Positions 62,325 to 64,000 of a stretch of 64,000 bases of DNA are shown here, piece by piece. The first letter of the stretch is position 1. Every line of letters begins with the position of its first letter. Under the pieces are notes generated by a model, which made no database searches, was not told the origin of the DNA, and saw nothing but the letters and a program-made list of their open reading frames with translations. Origin of the DNA: Pseudofrankia sp. DC12 (GTDB lineage Bacteria > Actinomycetota > Actinomycetes > Frankiales > Frankiaceae); contig NZ_KQ031391.1 in assembly GCF_000966285.1 (NCBI RefSeq), positions 3,569,208 through 3,633,207 of the forward strand, read 5' to 3'. A program made the translations under genes and the position numbers.

Positions 62325-63608
62325 TTACGCCGGCGCCGACCGCCCGGTGCCGTCTCCCTGACCGGCATCGGGATCGTCGGCACTGGTCTCGTGCGCCGCC
62401 GGGCCGGCCTGGTGGCCACCGTGAGAAGGGCCCTCGTGCTGGGCATTGTGATCGTGGCTGGCCATGTCGTTCGGCCCGCCGCCCATCATCGCGAGCATGG
62501 CTGTCCCGCCGGTGCGCACGAAACGCACGACGAGCGCGGCGGCCAGCGCCAGGAAGGCGATATTGAGGAACGTGGTGTAGTTCCACGACAGGTGCGCCAT
62601 CTCCACCCTCGCGTGCCGTCCGGACGGGATCAGACCGGCGACGCCGAAGAGAATCTCGACAAGGTAGCCCGCGATGACCATAGAAACGTAGAAGGTGACG
62701 GCCAGGAATGCCGTCATGCGGACGCCGTAGTACCTCCGATAGATCATCAGGATCGGGAGGATCAGCAGGTCGGCGAAGATGAAGCTCGCGACCCCGCCGA
62801 AACTGATCCCGCCGTTCCACAGCACCGCGGCCAGCGGCACGTTGCCGATCGAGCAGACGAAGCTGACGACGGCGACGAGTGGGCCGACGAGCGGGCCCCA
62901 GATCTTGGCCAGCAGCGGGTGATCGGTCAGGAAGAAATGCCGCCAGAAGCTGTCGGGCACCCAGGCGCCGATGGCGCCGGCGATGAGCAGGCCGATCACG
63001 ATGTCCCGCAGCACCGCCGCCCACTCCATGACGAAGATGTGGCTGACCGCGGTGCGTCCCCGGGACGACGAGAGCCGCCGCCAGAACGAGCCGTCGGCCT
63101 GGACGCTCATGTCCATCGCGGCGTGGCCCTCCATCGACCCGGCCAGCCCGCGGTCCGCCTGCCGGCGGGCCTCCGCGACCAGCGCCGGCCGGAGGAACAG
63201 GCGGAACAGCGCCGCGAGGGCGACGATCATGATCGGGCCGCCGACGAACTCACCGAGGGTGAACTGCCAGCCGAGCAGCAGCGCCAGAATGATGCCCAGC
63301 TCGATCACCAGGTTGGTCGAGGCGATCTCGAACGCCATCGCCGCGGTGAAGTTCGCGCCTTTGCGGAACAGCGAGCGGGCCAGGGCCACCGCCGCGTACG
63401 AGCACGACGACGACGCCGCGCCCAGCCCGGCGGCGACGCCGAGGGTCCTGGGCCGGTCGTCGCCGAGCAGGCCGGTGATGGTCTGTCGACGGACCAGCGC
63501 CTGGACCGCGGCGGACAGGAAGAACCCGAGGACGAGCGCCCAGGTGATCTCCCACGTCATCGCGAACGCCAGTTCCAGGGCGTGACCGAGCGCAGCTAGA
63601 AGAGCCAT
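62325..63608 (-). CDS. COG0701/DUF318-type permease with His-rich tail
   Basis: A 427-residue membrane protein with about eight helices and two conserved cysteine motifs, GAASSSCSYAAVALARSL (first half) and SFVCSIGNVPLAAVLWNGG (second half), as in UPF0718 permeases of the ArsP class. The cytoplasmic loop (about 150-215) is long. The tail (HDHNAQHEGPSHGGHQAGPAAH) is histidine-rich and may bind metal. An arsenical or metal efflux role is inferred. It stands convergent to the DUF2218 gene with a 24-base gap. Confidence 0.82.
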   Translation of the reverse strand: MALLAALGHALELAFAMTWEITWALVLGFFLSAAVQALVRRQTITGLLGDDRPRTLGVAAGLGAASSSCSYAAVALARSLFRKGANFTAAMAFEIASTNLVIELGIILALLLGWQFTLGEFVGGPIMIVALAALFRLFLRPALVAEARRQADRGLAGSMEGHAAMDMSVQADGSFWRRLSSSRGRTAVSHIFVMEWAAVLRDIVIGLLIAGAIGAWVPDSFWRHFFLTDHPLLAKIWGPLVGPLVAVVSFVCSIGNVPLAAVLWNGGISFGGVASFIFADLLILPILMIYRRYYGVRMTAFLAVTFYVSMVIAGYLVEILFGVAGLIPSGRHARVEMAHLSWNYTTFLNIAFLALAAALVVRFVRTGGTAMLAMMGGGPNDMASHDHNAQHEGPSHGGHQAGPAAHETSADDPDAGQGDGTGRSAPA

Positions 63609-64000
63609 CAGTTGCCGCCTCCGCAGGTCGGGCTGGGCGCTGTCAGCCGCGTCGCATCAGCCGTGCGACGGAGGCCATGAGCTCGTCGGTCTTGTCGACC
63701 CGGTCGGCGCCGTTCGGCTGCAACATCGCCGCGCTGCCACTCGCCGCCGCCAGGCTACTCAATCCTCTCTTCAGGGACTCGAACCCTGAACTCGCCTGCT
63801 AGTCCTGTCTTTCGCACGTGCGTGTGATGGGCCAGTTGTGTGATGTTTTGGTTGTTCCGTGTCGGGCCCGCTGGTCGGCAGGACCGGTCTCCGCGGCTCC
63901 GGCTTCGCGGCCAGGACGCGGCCGAGAGGGACGCCGAAGACAAGCTGGCGATCGTGCGGGCCGGCCAGCGGCACGTCGGAACGCTCACCGTCAGCCAGTA
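63609..64000. other. Right end, small reverse frame only
   Basis: A 39-codon reverse frame (63643-63762, TTG start) reads MLQPNGADRVDKTDELMASV to its stop and could be a small peptide or gene tail upstream of the permease. A hairpin with arms ttcaggg and ccctgaa at 63770-63790 encloses a tRNA T-arm-like loop, but no full tRNA is there. The remaining bases show no gene. Confidence 0.4.

Noticed and set aside
63770-63790. tRNA T-arm-like hairpin near the right end
   Set aside because: No acceptor, D or anticodon arm can be built around it on either strand, so it is not a tRNA gene.

Overview
This window is chromosomal DNA of a very GC-rich actinobacterium. The family-level suggestion of Frankiaceae or a close relative is inference. 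It rests on base composition, frequent GTG starts, dense ATGA overlaps and actinobacterial families: helicase-associated/WYL protein, MMPL transporter, SHOCT and DUF6153 proteins, FHA/Rieske genes, and a DinB-type (mycothiol-like) fold. No 16S rRNA or marker operon is present to settle it.

Region 1 (1-14.5 kb) is accessory DNA. A group II intron with its reverse transcriptase (about 248-1986) lies upstream of tRNA-Asp(GTC) and tRNA-Phe(GAA). The 3' half of tRNA-Phe (2460-2503) is repeated at 9622-9665. This marks an integrated element that carries a tyrosine-recombinase set: a TnpB-like protein, a TnpC/DUF6262-like accessory protein, a TnpA-like integrase and a truncated third recombinase. 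The set surrounds a symmetric array of AAACGAGACA sites. Paired arm-type repeats follow both tRNA-Phe cores, so a second element probably sits to the right. That second stretch holds TIR-domain gene remnants, a PIN toxin-antitoxin pair with a clear operator, and a frameshifted helical-repeat gene ending in transposase debris.

Region 2 (14.5-34.2 kb) looks like ordinary chromosome. It contains the helicase-associated protein, a MarR regulator divergent from a quinone-oxidoreductase-like gene with two palindromic operators between them, an MMPL exporter, a multi-pass membrane protein, a TetR regulator beside P450/SDR scraps, a molybdate operon (MerR-TOBE regulator, modA, modB, modC), a papain-fold-like protein, a lipoprotein carboxylesterase, a PP2C phosphatase, an amidase and a protein built of 11-/7-residue repeats.

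Region 3 (34.5-44.9 kb) starts with a Nudix gene behind a large inverted repeat. A J-domain/kinase gene follows, fused by deletion to the end of a probable vWA gene, then a divergent adenylosuccinate synthetase. Next come a one-helix membrane peptide, a DHA2-type exporter, a double glycosyltransferase, and a four-gene electron-transfer cluster (heme-b-like membrane protein, Rieske, FHA, Rieske).

Region 4 (45-64 kb) has a two-component system, a GT39-like glycosyltransferase, a 1-Cys peroxiredoxin, a DUF4097 protein behind a ribbon-helix-helix-type regulator with four operator copies, several membrane proteins, an NlpC/P60 hydrolase, an ABC exporter and a COG0701-type permease. An unusual number of genes here are disrupted: an EcKinase-like gene, a DinB gene, an alpha/beta hydrolase, a VOC gene with an in-frame TAG, a hypothetical gene and the ABC ATPase. 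Either the draft sequence carries indel errors or the genome is losing genes.
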